DNA of 64,000 bases, taken from NCBI RefSeq assembly GCF_001579945.1, contig NZ_CP011971.1, positions 1,948,001 through 2,012,000 on the forward strand, given 5' to 3'. Each line of letters begins with the position of its first letter. Positions within the stretch are counted from its first letter, which is position 1. The translations under genes were made by a program, and so were the position numbers. The notes beneath the pieces were generated by a model. It searched no databases, had not been told where the DNA came from, and worked only from the letters and a program-made list of their open reading frames with translations. The DNA is from Steroidobacter denitrificans (GTDB lineage: Bacteria; Pseudomonadota; Gammaproteobacteria; Steroidobacterales; Steroidobacteraceae). Below are positions 9,221 through 16,902 of the stretch, piece after piece.

Positions 9221-10199
9221 GATTCACCATCTCGGTGATCTGCAACGCCGTCTGCAGGGCTCGCAGACCATCCTCGCCGCTCACCAGGGGTGCAGTCCCC
9301 TCGAGTACGCTACGCAGGAAAGCTTCGATCTCCGCTTGCAGCGCATCGCCTTGATCGAAGGATTGTTCCTCGATGGATACCTGGGCCGGCGAGTCGACCG
9401 GCGCGGCATCCTTCTTGCGGATCACGGTGAGGATTTTCTGCTGCATATCCACCGACAGATAGGCGTCGTCCTGGAAAATGCGGATCTTGCGTTCCTGCTT
9501 GAGGCTGATGCGGCTGGCCGTAGTGTTCGCAACGCACCCTCCCTGGAATCTCAAGCGCGCGTTCACGATATCGATCTCTCCCGAAAAAACGCTGGCGCCG
9601 ACGGCATCGATGCTTTCGATGGGAGTACCGACCAGGTCCTGGATCAGATCGATGTCATGGATCATCAGGTCGAGCACGACACTCACATCGGTACCACGCT
9701 GCTTGAACGGGGCCAGGCGATGGGATTCGACGAAGCGCGGCGCCGTCAAGCGATCGGCGGCGGCCACGATCGCCGGATTGAAGCGCTCCAGATGCCCCAC
9801 CTGCAAAACTCGGCCATGCGCACGCGCGGTATCCACCAGCGCCTGCGCTTCCTGAAGCGTCGTGGCAATGGGCTTCTCGACCAGCACATGGATGCCCGCC
9901 TCGAGCAGCGCACAACCGATTGAATGATGCATCGGCGTCGGCACGACCAGACTGACCGCGTCGACCTGACCGTACAACTCGCGATAATCCGTGAAGCCCG
10001 GCACTCCCAACTCGGCGCCCACTCGCGCGGCAGCCTGCGCATCCGTATCCACGACCGCAACCAGGGAGGACCGGCACGACCTGGCGTACTTCTGCGCATG
10101 AAAACGTCCCAGGTAGCCGACACCGACGACCGCCGTCCGCACCGGTGATCCAGACGAGCTGCGTGCGCCTGCTGCCGAATCTTCTGTTTCAGAAATCAT
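9195..10199 (-). CDS. Gfo/Idh/MocA family NAD(P)-dependent oxidoreductase
   Basis: 334 residues from ATG 10199. A Rossmann fold starts with VVGVGYLGRFHAQKYA and VAVVDTDAQAA, followed by the family EKPIATTLQEA (catalytic Lys) and a C-terminal alpha/beta domain with HDIDLIQDLVG. The GYLGRFHAQKY form resembles the oxidoreductases near lpxA/lpxB such as the UDP-GlcNAc 3-dehydrogenase GnnA, but no lpx or aminotransferase gene is adjacent, so the substrate is open. The first 21 residues before RTAVVGVG are S/A/G-rich and could be a start-site artefact. It converges on the M61-like gene with a 26-base overlap. Confidence 0.88.
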   Translation of the reverse strand: MISETEDSAAGARSSSGSPVRTAVVGVGYLGRFHAQKYARSCRSSLVAVVDTDAQAAARVGAELGVPGFTDYRELYGQVDAVSLVVPTPMHHSIGCALLEAGIHVLVEKPIATTLQEAQALVDTARAHGRVLQVGHLERFNPAIVAAADRLTAPRFVESHRLAPFKQRGTDVSVVLDLMIHDIDLIQDLVGTPIESIDAVGASVFSGEIDIVNARLRFQGGCVANTTASRISLKQERKIRIFQDDAYLSVDMQQKILTVIRKKDAAPVDSPAQVSIEEQSFDQGDALQAEIEAFLRSVLEGTAPLVSGEDGLRALQTALQITEMVNLTGRQGVA

Positions 10200-10289
10200 C
10201 CTGGCTCGTCCTCTTGTCACGGGAATGCGATGATAGCGGGCCTGAATCGCCGACGCGCCAGCTTGCGCGAACACCCGACAAGAGGATTC

Positions 10290-10706
10290 ATGAACCGTTC
10301 TGCAGCCGATCCAGTGAAACCATCCAAGGAATATTCCCACCGCTCCGGCCGGCTGCGTTTTGAAGTAACGTATGCCGCGGTACTACTGGCCTTCGGCGTG
10401 TTCGTACTGCCGGCACTGATCTATGGCGTAGGAGTCACCCTGCTCGGCCCATACGGCGCGGAGGGCGGCGAGGCGGGGTGGGGCCGATTCTACGGCGATT
10501 TCTTCGCGAATCTGGCCGGCCCCTCGATCCAGGCCTGGGCCATCGCGACCGGTCCCCTGCTGCTGATCACGATGATACGAGGGATGTTTCTGGGTATGAA
10601 TCGGGGAAAGGCGGCAGACTCCGAGCCGGATGACGCCGGCCGGCCGACCGGCACCCGCCCGCGGCGCCGTACGGGGCGGATCGAGCCTCGCATCGATGCG
10701 GACTGA
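10290..10706 (+). CDS. Small membrane protein with two predicted TM helices, unknown function
   Basis: 138 residues starting MNRSAADPVKP at ATG 10290, chosen because AGAGGA precedes it by 4-5 bases; the frame also opens at 10230. Hydrophobic helices are FEVTYAAVLLAFGVFVLPALIYGVGVTLLG (about 24-53) and SIQAWAIATGPLLLITMIRGMFL (about 78-100). The C-terminal 35 residues are basic and P/R/T-rich (RPTGTRPRRRTGR). Both ends are probably cytoplasmic. I do not recognise the family. Confidence 0.62.
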   Translation: MNRSAADPVKPSKEYSHRSGRLRFEVTYAAVLLAFGVFVLPALIYGVGVTLLGPYGAEGGEAGWGRFYGDFFANLAGPSIQAWAIATGPLLLITMIRGMFLGMNRGKAADSEPDDAGRPTGTRPRRRTGRIEPRIDAD

Positions 10707-10712
10707 ACCTCA

Positions 10713-10728
10713 TGTGATGACTGTCACA
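10713..10728. promoter_or_regulatory. CRP/Vfr/Clp-type operator (perfect palindrome)
   Basis: TGTGATGACTGTCACA is a perfect match to TGTGA-N6-TCACA, the consensus of the CRP family. It lies 7 bases after the upstream ORF stop and about 113 bases before the ATG of the 75-residue protein. A possible extended -10 (TGTAGTCT) about 50-60 bases downstream would put the site near a class I activator position. That promoter placement is an inference. Confidence 0.6.
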
Positions 10729-10840
10729 TTCATACCGATTAGACACCGTCCGAAGTACCCTGAAGCCGGAACGCAGTGTAGTCTGCGCTGTCATAAGTAC
10801 TGAGAGCCTGTTGATTCTCTGTATATTTCAGGAAACACCT

Positions 10841-11068
10841 ATGTGGTTCTATAAGTTGTTTCGCCGCAACAAGGATAATGAGTATGAGCCTGCCGCACAT
10901 GCGCCGCCGATGGTGCATGTGAAAAATATGAACGGCCAGGCTGCTGCCGCTCCGAAAGCGACTTCCACGACACCGGCCTCGAAGCCAAAATCCGATTACG
11001 GATTCGATCCCTACAATAGCGGCGCGTTCAAGAAACATAACGCATGGGAGCGTGTCAGCCGGCGCTGA
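10841..11068 (+). CDS. Small protein of unknown function behind a CRP-type site
   Basis: 75 residues beginning MWFYKLFRRNKDNEYEP at ATG 10841, with AGGAAA 5-11 bases upstream; an ATG at 10811 lacks this. The protein has an aromatic/basic N-terminus, a low-complexity middle (NGQAAAAPKATSTTPASKPKS) and a C-terminus DYGFDPYNSGAFKKHNAWERVSRR that looks conserved in form. No membrane helix or signal peptide is seen. A perfect CRP-like palindrome lies upstream, so expression may respond to cAMP or a related signal. I do not recognise the family. Confidence 0.62.
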   Translation: MWFYKLFRRNKDNEYEPAAHAPPMVHVKNMNGQAAAAPKATSTTPASKPKSDYGFDPYNSGAFKKHNAWERVSRR

Positions 11069-11132
11069 GCCGCCGGCAGCGGGCTTCGCGCGAACCTGCC
11101 CGGATTCTCGTCTTGCATCCTTGCACCGAGAG

Positions 11133-11420
11133 TCATTGCGGCCAGTACGACAGCGCGATGCCCGTCACCATCAACCACATCGCCACCTGCGCCGCCCAGC
11201 GCCAGGGCAGTTCTTTCAGCATTGCGTACAGGCTGGCGCCGGCGGCCAACGCCAGCAGCGAAAACAAGCCGGCAGCGCGCATCAAGACGGGTAGTTCCGC
11301 GCTCATTTGCGGCTGTTCCCGCTGCAATACCAGGAAAATGATCAGCACGCCGGTCAGGCCGAACGTGATGGCCACCGCGGAACCGAACACGATCGCATTG
11401 AGTACCTGTATGGGCCGCAT
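11133..11420 (-). CDS. Small integral membrane protein with three TM helices, unknown function
   Basis: 95 residues, almost entirely hydrophobic. Helices are near VLNAIVFGSAVAITFGLTGVLIIFLVL, AAGLFSLLALAAGASLYAM and WAAQVAMWLMVTGIALSYW. There is no recognisable motif or cofactor site. It stands alone between a convergent small-protein gene and the divergent Prc protease gene. The 213 bases between its start and prc hold no other gene I can support. Confidence 0.62.
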   Translation of the reverse strand: MRPIQVLNAIVFGSAVAITFGLTGVLIIFLVLQREQPQMSAELPVLMRAAGLFSLLALAAGASLYAMLKELPWRWAAQVAMWLMVTGIALSYWPQ

Positions 11421-11633
11421 CGGTTTTCAGTTCCCGCCTTGAACATGCGCCGCAAAGCGCCCATATGTCCCAAGGCGGCGCCGATTTTCATGACGGCATC
11501 CGACCTGCGTCCCGGCGGCCGGCGCAAGCGGATCGGCACGACGCATTCGACAAAGCATCCGGCAGCAATGGACAATGGTTCGGGCCGGGCCGGATCTCCC
11601 CGTCGGGGCTCGCCAGATTGAGGAAGTGAAGCA

Positions 11634-13838
11634 GTGTATCAGCCGCAATCGCACCAACCCTCCCATGCCGCCACGGGCGGCACCATGCCCGAGCGGCAGC
11701 GGCGCTGGACCCTGGCGTTGAGTCTACCGGCATTGTTGCTCGCCTGCGCGCTGCTCGCCGGCACCGCGCAGGCGCCCGTCGCCCAAGCAGTCGCCACCAT
11801 CTCCGCCGGCACCGCGCAGGATCTGGCCCCCACCGAGCGCCAGCGCCGGGTCAGCAAACTGGTCAGTAGTGTCATCGAACGCGCCCATTACCGCCAGTCG
11901 CCGATCAATGATCCGGTATCCTCCCTGGTGCTGGATCGCTACATCGAGCAACTCGATGGCTCGCGCAGCTATTTCCTGGCGAGCGACATCGCGGAGTTCG
12001 AGCGCTTCCGCTACCAACTCGACGATGCTGTCATGGCGGGCCGCCTCGAGCCGGTATTCACCATCTTCAATCGCTTCCAGCAAAGAAATCGCGAGCGCAT
12101 CGCCTACGCGATGCGGTTGTTGAAGCAGGAACCGGATTTTTCAGTGGATGAATCCTTCGAGTTCGACCGTAGCAAGGCGCCCTGGGCCAAGACGCCGGAG
12201 GAAATCGACGAAATCTGGCGCCAGCGTGTCAAGAATGATGCACTGTCCCTGCTGCTGACAGACAAGACCTGGACGGAAGCCGGCGACATCCTGCAAAAGC
12301 GCTACGAGCGCGTGCTCAAGCGTACCGAGCAGGTAACCAGCGACGATATCTTCGAAATCTTCATGAATGCGTTCGCGCACGTGTTCGATCCGCATTCCAG
12401 CTACTTCTCGCCGCGCAATTCCGAGGAATATCGCATCCAGATGAGCCTGTCCTACGAAGGCATCGGAGCCTCGCTGCAGCTCATCGACGATTACGTCACC
12501 GTCCTGAACGTACTGCCCGGCGGCCCGGCCGCCATCAACGGCACGCTTGGCGCCAATGATCGCATCATCGCGGTCGGCGAAGGCCGCAGCGGTAAATTCG
12601 TCGATGTCGTGGGCTGGCGCTTGGACGATGTGGTTCAGCTGATTCGCGGCAAGATCGGCACCAGCGTGCGGCTGCAGATCCTGCCCGCCGGCGCGGCGCC
12701 CGGATCCCGGGAAAAAACCCTCGAACTGATCCGCAACAAGGTCACCCTGGAAGCACAAGCGGCCAAGAAGGAAGTCCGCAAGGTGACGCGCGACGACCGC
12801 GAATTCAGCGTGGGCATCATTAACGTACCGAGTTTCTATCAGGATTTCGAGGCGAAATCCTCGGGTGTGGAGGACTATCGCAGCACCACCCGCGATGTAC
12901 GCCGGCTGATCGATGAGCTCAAGCAGCAGGATCATATCGACGCCCTGGTCATGGATCTGCGCGGTAACGGCGGCGGTCATCTTACCGAGGCGACAGCACT
13001 GTCGGGCCTGTTCGTACCCGGCGGTCCCATCGTCCAATTACGCGAAACCGGCGGGCGGGTGGAAGTGCTCGACGATCCGGAACCGACGATCGCCTGGGAC
13101 GGTCCGCTGATCGTACTGGTGGATCGTTTCAGCGCCTCGGCCTCCGAGATCTTCGCCGCGGCGGTCCAGGACTATGGCCGCGGCATCGTCGTCGGACAGC
13201 AGACCTACGGCAAGGGTTCGGTACAGAATCTATATCCGTTGGACCGCTATGCCCTGAGCCCCGATCCGGGCCCAGGTTTCGGCCAGTTGACCGTGACCAT
13301 CGGCAAGTATTATCGCGTCACGGGCGAGAGCACCCAGCACCGGGGCGTGCAACCGGACATTACGATGCCGAGCGCGATCAGCACGGATGACGTGGGCGAG
13401 AGCACCCGCGACAGCGCTTTGCCGTGGGATCGTATCCGCCCGGTCGATTTCAGTCACGAAACACGGTTGAGCCAGGCCATCGCACAGCTTGAGAACGCGC
13501 ACGCCCAGCGCATCGCGAGCGATCCTGATTTCCGCATGCTGCTCGGGGAACTGGATTCCTTCGGCAGGATTCGCTCGCAAAAAACGGTTTCCCTGAATCT
13601 GAAAACTCGCACCATCGAGCGCGAGCAGCTGGAAAAGGACCGTCTCACCCGCGAGAACAGGCGGCGCGTCGCTCTGGGTCTGGCACCTTTGGCCAGCCTG
13701 GCGGATGCGGACAAGAACGCCGAGCCGCCGGATGCCGTGCTGGCCGAGACCACCCAGATCGCTGCCGATCTCAGCAGCCTCAATACCTTGTATCTGTCGC
13801 GGTTGAAATCGGAAGTGCGGTCGCCGGCCAGACCCTGA
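11634..13838 (+). CDS. prc: Carboxy-terminal processing protease Prc/Tsp (S41)
   Basis: 734 residues from GTG 11634. Periplasmic tail-specific serine protease. The start is supported by GAGGAAG 7 bases upstream; ATG 11685, which begins the signal peptide proper (WTLALSLPALLLACALLAGTAQA), is the alternative. After an N-terminal helical domain comes a PDZ domain (about 250-340, GIGASLQL...VLPGGPAAINGTL) and the S41 core: RGNGGGHLTEA, then FSASASEIFAAAVQDYGR with Ser502 and YGKGSVQN with Lys527, the 25-residue spacing of the Ser/Lys dyad in E. coli Prc (452/477). The C-terminal domain matches Prc rather than shorter CtpA enzymes. Confidence 0.95.
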   Translation: MYQPQSHQPSHAATGGTMPERQRRWTLALSLPALLLACALLAGTAQAPVAQAVATISAGTAQDLAPTERQRRVSKLVSSVIERAHYRQSPINDPVSSLVLDRYIEQLDGSRSYFLASDIAEFERFRYQLDDAVMAGRLEPVFTIFNRFQQRNRERIAYAMRLLKQEPDFSVDESFEFDRSKAPWAKTPEEIDEIWRQRVKNDALSLLLTDKTWTEAGDILQKRYERVLKRTEQVTSDDIFEIFMNAFAHVFDPHSSYFSPRNSEEYRIQMSLSYEGIGASLQLIDDYVTVLNVLPGGPAAINGTLGANDRIIAVGEGRSGKFVDVVGWRLDDVVQLIRGKIGTSVRLQILPAGAAPGSREKTLELIRNKVTLEAQAAKKEVRKVTRDDREFSVGIINVPSFYQDFEAKSSGVEDYRSTTRDVRRLIDELKQQDHIDALVMDLRGNGGGHLTEATALSGLFVPGGPIVQLRETGGRVEVLDDPEPTIAWDGPLIVLVDRFSASASEIFAAAVQDYGRGIVVGQQTYGKGSVQNLYPLDRYALSPDPGPGFGQLTVTIGKYYRVTGESTQHRGVQPDITMPSAISTDDVGESTRDSALPWDRIRPVDFSHETRLSQAIAQLENAHAQRIASDPDFRMLLGELDSFGRIRSQKTVSLNLKTRTIEREQLEKDRLTRENRRRVALGLAPLASLADADKNAEPPDAVLAETTQIAADLSSLNTLYLSRLKSEVRSPARP

Positions 13839-13854
13839 ACGATGCCGGCGAGCC

Positions 13855-13887
13855 GCTGTCGCGGGAGTTCACCATTCCCGCGACAGC
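13855..13887. terminator. Hairpin between convergent genes, probable bidirectional terminator
   Basis: A perfect 12-bp inverted repeat (GCTGTCGCGGGA at 13855-13866, TCCCGCGACAGC at 13876-13887) with a 9-base loop. It sits exactly between the prc stop (13838) and the stop of the convergent coiled-coil gene (13892). There is no strong T-run on either side, so it would be a hairpin with weak U-tract. Confidence 0.55.
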
Positions 13888-13891
13888 ACGT

Positions 13892-14950
13892 TCATTGCAA
13901 CAACGATCGATACAGATCCCAGTAGTCGTCCACCAGTACGTTCACACCGGCGCGATTCGCAGTCTCCAGCCCGGAAACCGGCGAGGACGGCGGTGGCAGG
14001 GTTCCTATCGAATCGGTGAGCGGCACGGTATCGGCGTCGCTTCGGTAGCTGGCGGCGGCACGCAGCGCATCGGTGCGCTCCTTCAGGCCCGCCAGTTCCT
14101 CGCTGTCCTCCTGCAACTGCGCGAAGGCATCACGCAACAACGCCATGATCCGCGTGCACTCCTCCGGTCCGCCGTACCTGACGTCGAGCAGGCGCTTGGT
14201 CGCGGTCTCCTTCGCCAGCATCGCCAGCCCGTGTCCGGACAGTGAGACTGTAAGCTGTTGCGCATAGGCGATCACTGCGGTGTTCACGATACGCCGCCCA
14301 TCGACCGAAACACCTTCGAAATCCGGCGGCGGCATCGCTTCCAGAGCGGCGCGATCGTCGCTTAGATCGGTCACCTCCGTGACCGCCGCATCCCATGGCG
14401 CCCGCTCCTTTTCCATCTCTTCCGACAGTTCACGACGGCGGGCATAGTTCCAGAAGCCACGCATCCTGGCGAGCTTGGCCTCCATCAGCTTCAGCTGCGC
14501 TTCCAGCATGCTCGCCCGCGCGCGCGCCTCCTGGATACGCCGATCGAAATCGGCAAGCTGTTGGCGGCGCGCCTGATCGAATTCGATCAGTGCCCGATGG
14601 CGTTCCCGATCCGCCTGTTGCTGGTGCAGCTGCCGCGCAAAACGCGCAAGCCTGGCGGAAGCGTGACGCCACAATGCCCGCAGCTGAAAATAAACCAGGG
14701 CATGCAGCGCGACTTCCGGCCTGCCCAGGTATTCTTCCAGCACCCTGGTGTGTTCGAGCGCACGCGCCGTCGCGGTTTCCTGGGCGCGCAGGTGCTCCTG
14801 CAAGGCACGCCGCTCATCCTGCAGACGAACCAGCTCCTGCTTGATTTCAGCTCGGTTCCAATACAGCTGCAGCAGCTGTTCATGCGACTCCTGCGGCTGG
14901 GTCCCTGACAGAAGCCGGCGAATCATACTCAGCCGAGTAAAAATGCTCAT
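13892..14950 (-). CDS. Coiled-coil protein of unknown function, partner of DUF1249 protein
   Basis: 352 residues from ATG 14950, which lies 17 bases after the stop of the DUF1249 gene; the frame is open further upstream to 15025, overlapping that gene. Residues about 20-190 are a long charged coiled coil with R/E/Q/A/L heptads (RAEIKQELVRLQDERRALQ, RRIQEARARASMLEAQLKLM). The C-terminal half is globular with VSVDGRRIVNTAVIAYAQQLTVSL and a final VDDYWDLYRSLLQ. There is no signal peptide. I do not recognise the family. The tight linkage suggests co-transcription with the upstream gene. Confidence 0.7.
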   Translation of the reverse strand: MSIFTRLSMIRRLLSGTQPQESHEQLLQLYWNRAEIKQELVRLQDERRALQEHLRAQETATARALEHTRVLEEYLGRPEVALHALVYFQLRALWRHASARLARFARQLHQQQADRERHRALIEFDQARRQQLADFDRRIQEARARASMLEAQLKLMEAKLARMRGFWNYARRRELSEEMEKERAPWDAAVTEVTDLSDDRAALEAMPPPDFEGVSVDGRRIVNTAVIAYAQQLTVSLSGHGLAMLAKETATKRLLDVRYGGPEECTRIMALLRDAFAQLQEDSEELAGLKERTDALRAAASYRSDADTVPLTDSIGTLPPPSSPVSGLETANRAGVNVLVDDYWDLYRSLLQ

Positions 14951-14967
14951 ATTCGAGCGGCGCAAGA

Positions 14968-15447
14968 TCAGCGCAGTGGGGAGCCTGCAAATCGATGACC
15001 GCGCTCGACGCAGTACTCGAGCCACTTATTGAGCATGATGTTGCGCATCCAGCGCTCATCCATGTCCCGCGCCAGCCGCGAGCGGATCGACTCGAGCAGG
15101 CCATGACGATGCCATCGCACGCAGGATTGCGCTTCCGCGAGGCGGGCATCATGATAGATGCGAATGCGCACATCGGGATCGGCCGCCGGTCCAGCTTCGT
15201 CTTCGAAAATATACGTCAGCCGCAAGGTCGTGGTGTAACGGCTGCGATCTTCCAGTGCAAGATGCAAAGGACAATCACCCTCCACCCGCGAGACCTGCGG
15301 CTCGCAAACGCTATGCAGCTGCGGCGCCAGCCACGACAAGCGGATATGATTGCTTTCGTACAAGGTCATCAAGCTGACGAAGCTGCGCGAGCGGGCCTGC
15401 CAGCTCACAGGACAGTTCGTATCGGTTTCGAAGGCATCTACCAGCAT
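14968..15447 (-). CDS. DUF1249 family protein (YqiB-like)
   Basis: 159 residues. It matches the pattern of E. coli YqiB as I recall it: SRYTTTLRLTY, then VRIRIYHDARLAEAQ, and a C-terminal NKWLEYCVERGH. The molecular function of the family is not known. The ATG at 15447 has no ribosome site, but AATATA on the plus strand (TATATT on the coding strand, 15459-15454) ends 6 bases upstream. Transcription could therefore begin at or near the ATG. The coiled-coil gene follows after 17 bases. Confidence 0.8.
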   Translation of the reverse strand: MLVDAFETDTNCPVSWQARSRSFVSLMTLYESNHIRLSWLAPQLHSVCEPQVSRVEGDCPLHLALEDRSRYTTTLRLTYIFEDEAGPAADPDVRIRIYHDARLAEAQSCVRWHRHGLLESIRSRLARDMDERWMRNIMLNKWLEYCVERGHRFAGSPLR

Positions 15448-15453
15448 GGCTCG

Positions 15454-15459
15454 AATATA
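15454..15459 (-). promoter_or_regulatory. Candidate -10 element suggesting a leaderless mRNA
   Basis: TATATT on the minus strand lies 6 bases from the ATG of the DUF1249 gene, so the start point would fall on or next to the start codon. The sequence about 17 bases further upstream (GGGTGA region) is a poor -35, so this is a moderate inference from position only. Confidence 0.35.
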
Positions 15460-15502
15460 GCACAGCCTTTTTTAGCCTCACCCCTGATCGATGAGACCTG
15501 TA

Positions 15503-16327
15503 TCACGGGCGTAAACGACGCTCCAGACCGGTCTTGTCGAGAATGCGGCTTGCGATCTCCTCGATCGAGCATTCGGTGGTATCGATGAACGGAATATTAT
15601 AGCGTCGGAACAATGCTCCCGCAGCGCGCAGTTCGTATTCCACTTGCGACGGCGATGCATATCTGCTGTTGGGCCGGCGCTCATTACGAATCTGCTGCAG
15701 ACGCTCGGGCGTAATCGTCAAGCCGTATAATTTACGCTGGAATTTCGTCAACGTCTGCGGCAACCGCCCGGTCTCGAACTCCTCATCGGCGAACGGATAA
15801 TTCGCAGCGAAAATGCCGTATTGCAAGGCCATGTACAGGCAGGTCGGGGTCTTGCCCGTGCGCGATACACCCACCACGATAACGTCCGCACGATCGTAAT
15901 CATGAACGACCGCACCATCGTCGTTCGCCAGCGCGAAGTTTGTCGCATTGATGCGCATGGTATAGGCGCCGAGATCGGCGATACCATGAGCCTTGCCCTG
16001 CGTGCGGGAGGATTTCACTTGCAGCTCCCGCTCCAGCGGCTCCAGGAAGGCATCGAAAAAATCCAGGAACAGGCCGTTGGCGCGCCTGATGATTTCCCGC
16101 ATGTCCTCCTGCACCAGGGTACTGAAGATGACAGGCCGCAGCGCCTCGGCTTCCGCAGTGGCATTGATCCGGCGGACGGCCTCCTGCGCCTTATCGATGG
16201 TGGAAATAAACGGCAGAGTGATCTGCCTGAATGCCTGCCCGTCAAACTGCGTCAGCAGGCTGTGACCCATCGTTTCCGCTGTCACGCCGGTCTGATCGGA
16301 TACAAAAAATACCGTTCGTCTGTCCAT
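15503..16327 (-). CDS. ppsR: PEP synthase regulatory protein PpsR (kinase/pyrophosphorylase)
   Basis: 274 residues from ATG 16327 (MDRRTVFFVSDQTGVTAETMG); ATG 16354 in frame is an alternative. DUF299-family bifunctional enzyme that inactivates PEP synthase by ADP-dependent phosphorylation and reactivates it by Pi-dependent removal. The P-loop GVSRTGKTPTCLYMA is present, as are the N-terminal SDxTG and the C-terminal YASPSQVEYELRAA and DTTECSIEEIA motifs. It is divergent from ppsA, its target, as in E. coli. Confidence 0.95.
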   Translation of the reverse strand: MDRRTVFFVSDQTGVTAETMGHSLLTQFDGQAFRQITLPFISTIDKAQEAVRRINATAEAEALRPVIFSTLVQEDMREIIRRANGLFLDFFDAFLEPLERELQVKSSRTQGKAHGIADLGAYTMRINATNFALANDDGAVVHDYDRADVIVVGVSRTGKTPTCLYMALQYGIFAANYPFADEEFETGRLPQTLTKFQRKLYGLTITPERLQQIRNERRPNSRYASPSQVEYELRAAGALFRRYNIPFIDTTECSIEEIASRILDKTGLERRLRP

Positions 16328-16902
16328 TTGTCTGCTCTTATCTGCCCCGTCCATGGCGGCCGCGGAGCGAAATCGTCTCCGTCAGCCATCATGACGAATG
16401 TGCAAGGAATGCTACGCAAGGCTCGGGATGCCCAGTGTTCCATCCGGGCCGCACTTCGAGCAAGGTTCCAGCAGCGATTTTCGGATAAAGAGTCTCGTTC
16501 CAGGAGCGTCTTGCGGAATTGCAGCCGGTACCCGGCAACAAAAATCCCGGCAGGACCTCGAACAGCCGATATGATCTCGAGCAAAGCCGGATAAGGTTTC
16601 CGGGATCCGCAGCCTGACGGGGCTCGCCGGCGGAAAACCAGCCGATAAGCCCGCCAGGCCGAAATCCTGCTAACGGGCTTGCGTAGGTTGTTCTCTCGTG
16701 ACCGGGTGCGGGACAATGCGCTCCTCGGAAGCCCCTCGGGCCGGCAGCCCGCATGGCCTCCGGGTGGGTCGGTCTGCATATGAACAAGGTGCAGACGAAC
16801 AAAAAGGCCGAGGCGGACGGCGCCTGCCGCTGGGCACGCCGCGAGCCCGAGCCGGAGTACAGGCCGGAGTACAGGCCGGAGAACGGACCAAGAGGATTTG
16901 CA
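16328..16902. other. ppsR-ppsA divergent intergenic region
   Basis: 575 bases without a gene I can support. Long frames here on both strands are uninterrupted high-GC noise with no family resemblance. It should hold both divergent promoters, but I cannot place either with confidence. The last 55 bases contain three 12-bp direct repeats and the ribosome site of ppsA. Confidence 0.5.
16849..16884. repeat. Three 12-bp direct repeats in the ppsA leader
   Basis: Units GAGCCGGAGTAC (16849-16860), AGGCCGGAGTAC (16861-16872) and AGGCCGGAGAAC (16873-16884) are head to tail. They end 7 bases before the AGAGG ribosome site of ppsA. In frame they would encode E/Y/R/P repeats if translation began upstream, but the TTG start after them is better supported. 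Confidence 0.8.

Noticed and set aside
16389-16802. 137-residue minus-strand frame upstream of ppsR
   Set aside because: It has no family resemblance and lies in the divergent promoter region.
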